Source of the DNA: Neolewinella agarilytica
Lineage (GTDB): Bacteria > Bacteroidota > Bacteroidia > Chitinophagales > Saprospiraceae
Assembly: GCF_900110645.1 (NCBI RefSeq)
Contig: NZ_FOFB01000041.1
Location: 1 to 39,627, forward strand
Reading direction: 5' to 3'
Length of the DNA stretch: 39,627 nt
Shown one piece after another: positions 39,298 to 39,627 of this stretch. Under the pieces are notes generated by a model that was given only the letters and a program-made list of their open reading frames with translations, searched no databases and was not told the DNA's origin. The translations under genes were made by a program, and so were the position numbers. Positions within the stretch are counted from its first letter, which is position 1; each line of letters starts with the position of its first letter.

Positions 39298-39339
39298 GGT
39301 GCCAGGTGCCAGGTGCGGGGTGCCAGTTGCCAGGTGCCA
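39298..39339. repeat. Heptamer tandem repeat (GGTGCCA)x6
   Basis: Six consecutive 7-bp units: GGTGCCA, GGTGCCA, GGTGCGG, GGTGCCA, GTTGCCA, GGTGCCA. Four are exact and two are variants. Confidence 0.85.
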
Positions 39340-39627
39340 TGAATTGGCCAGCTCTTTTGGGGTAGCAAAAATCCAAATTTCAGTAATGACCTTCCGCTAC
39401 AAAAATGAACCTCGTTTCCTTACCTACCCCGCTACTGCCCAAGGCAAACGCATCAAATCTAAAACTGTAATCCAATAGTTGGTTTTTGTTCTGATCGAAC
39501 GCAGTGAGCTGTCACTTGCGGTAGCAAATCAAGAACCCCGAAGGGCTCAGCGAAGTTATACTGATAACAAGCAAGCATCTGCCGACTTATTTTTAGATTT
39601 ACAACGAGACTAGGATGATCCCGTACT

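Larger units (their letters stand above)
39214..39627. other. Right-end region without a clear gene
   Basis: This 414-bp stretch holds the promoter of the aminotransferase, the heptamer array, and then AT-rich sequence. A 56-codon frame without a start enters from the right edge on the minus strand and stops at 39461-39459. Its product ends KPTIGLQF and could be the end of a protein outside the window, but its middle looks non-coding. I see no RNA gene here. Confidence 0.5.

Noticed and set aside
39387..39479. 30-codon frame near the right end
   Set aside because: It is short, isolated and without features; nothing supports translation.

Overview
This window looks like a stretch of chromosome from a Bacteroidota bacterium, most likely a Saprospiria/Lewinella-type marine heterotroph. 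The evidence is two proteins and one gene remnant with type IX secretion (T9SS) C-terminal tails, an ECF sigma/FecR/TonB-receptor/DUF4249 cluster, many Cys-anchored lipoproteins, promoters of the Bacteroidota form TTG-N20-TAnnTTTG, and start regions without Shine-Dalgarno sequences. Genus-level placement is inference. Coding density is high and most genes are housekeeping or envelope genes.

Layout. 1-2600: the 3' tail of an IS66-type transposase, the 5'-truncated remnant of a T9SS cargo gene, and an intact secreted PKD/T9SS protein. 2661-4745: polyphosphate kinase. 5014-6313: a 69-aa membrane microprotein with its own promoter, leader hairpin and terminator, then tRNA-Ser(TGA), then about 730 bp without genes that is packed with inverted repeats, including a repeated two-hairpin unit. 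6314-11596: DUF547 lipoprotein, GH31 alpha-glucosidase, riboflavin synthase and patatin-like phospholipase. 11616-14007: RimM with an upstream lipoprotein, an S4 RNA-binding protein and a DUF805 membrane protein. 14244-19354: EngB GTPase, a large acyltransferase, an unusual Cys-motif/CarboxypepD/T9SS protein, a carotene hydroxylase and a tail-anchored protein.

19359-24801 (minus strand) is a surface-signalling and uptake module: ECF sigma, FecR anti-sigma, a TonB-dependent receptor with an STN signalling domain, and a DUF4249 lipoprotein. 24919-32446: an AGCS sodium/amino-acid symporter, a HEPN-motif protein of unknown role, an AI-2E-family permease, an ACT-domain protein paired with a class V aminotransferase, and a CPA1 antiporter. 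32548-39213: an AT-rich secreted protein with a TIMP-like N-terminus, an alpha/beta hydrolase, an Lrp regulator, a YtcJ-like amidohydrolase, a MazG-like pyrophosphohydrolase, Pcm and a class I aminotransferase. The last 400 bp hold a heptamer tandem repeat and no clear gene.

The least ordinary content is non-coding. The 9-mer GCACCTGCG occurs eight times, seven of them between genes, as the core of a short dispersed repeat. The block after tRNA-Ser carries three direct and one inverted copy of a different palindromic unit. A -7-type box (TAnnTTTG or close variants) sits just upstream of many start codons. No phage, CRISPR or complete mobile element is visible.
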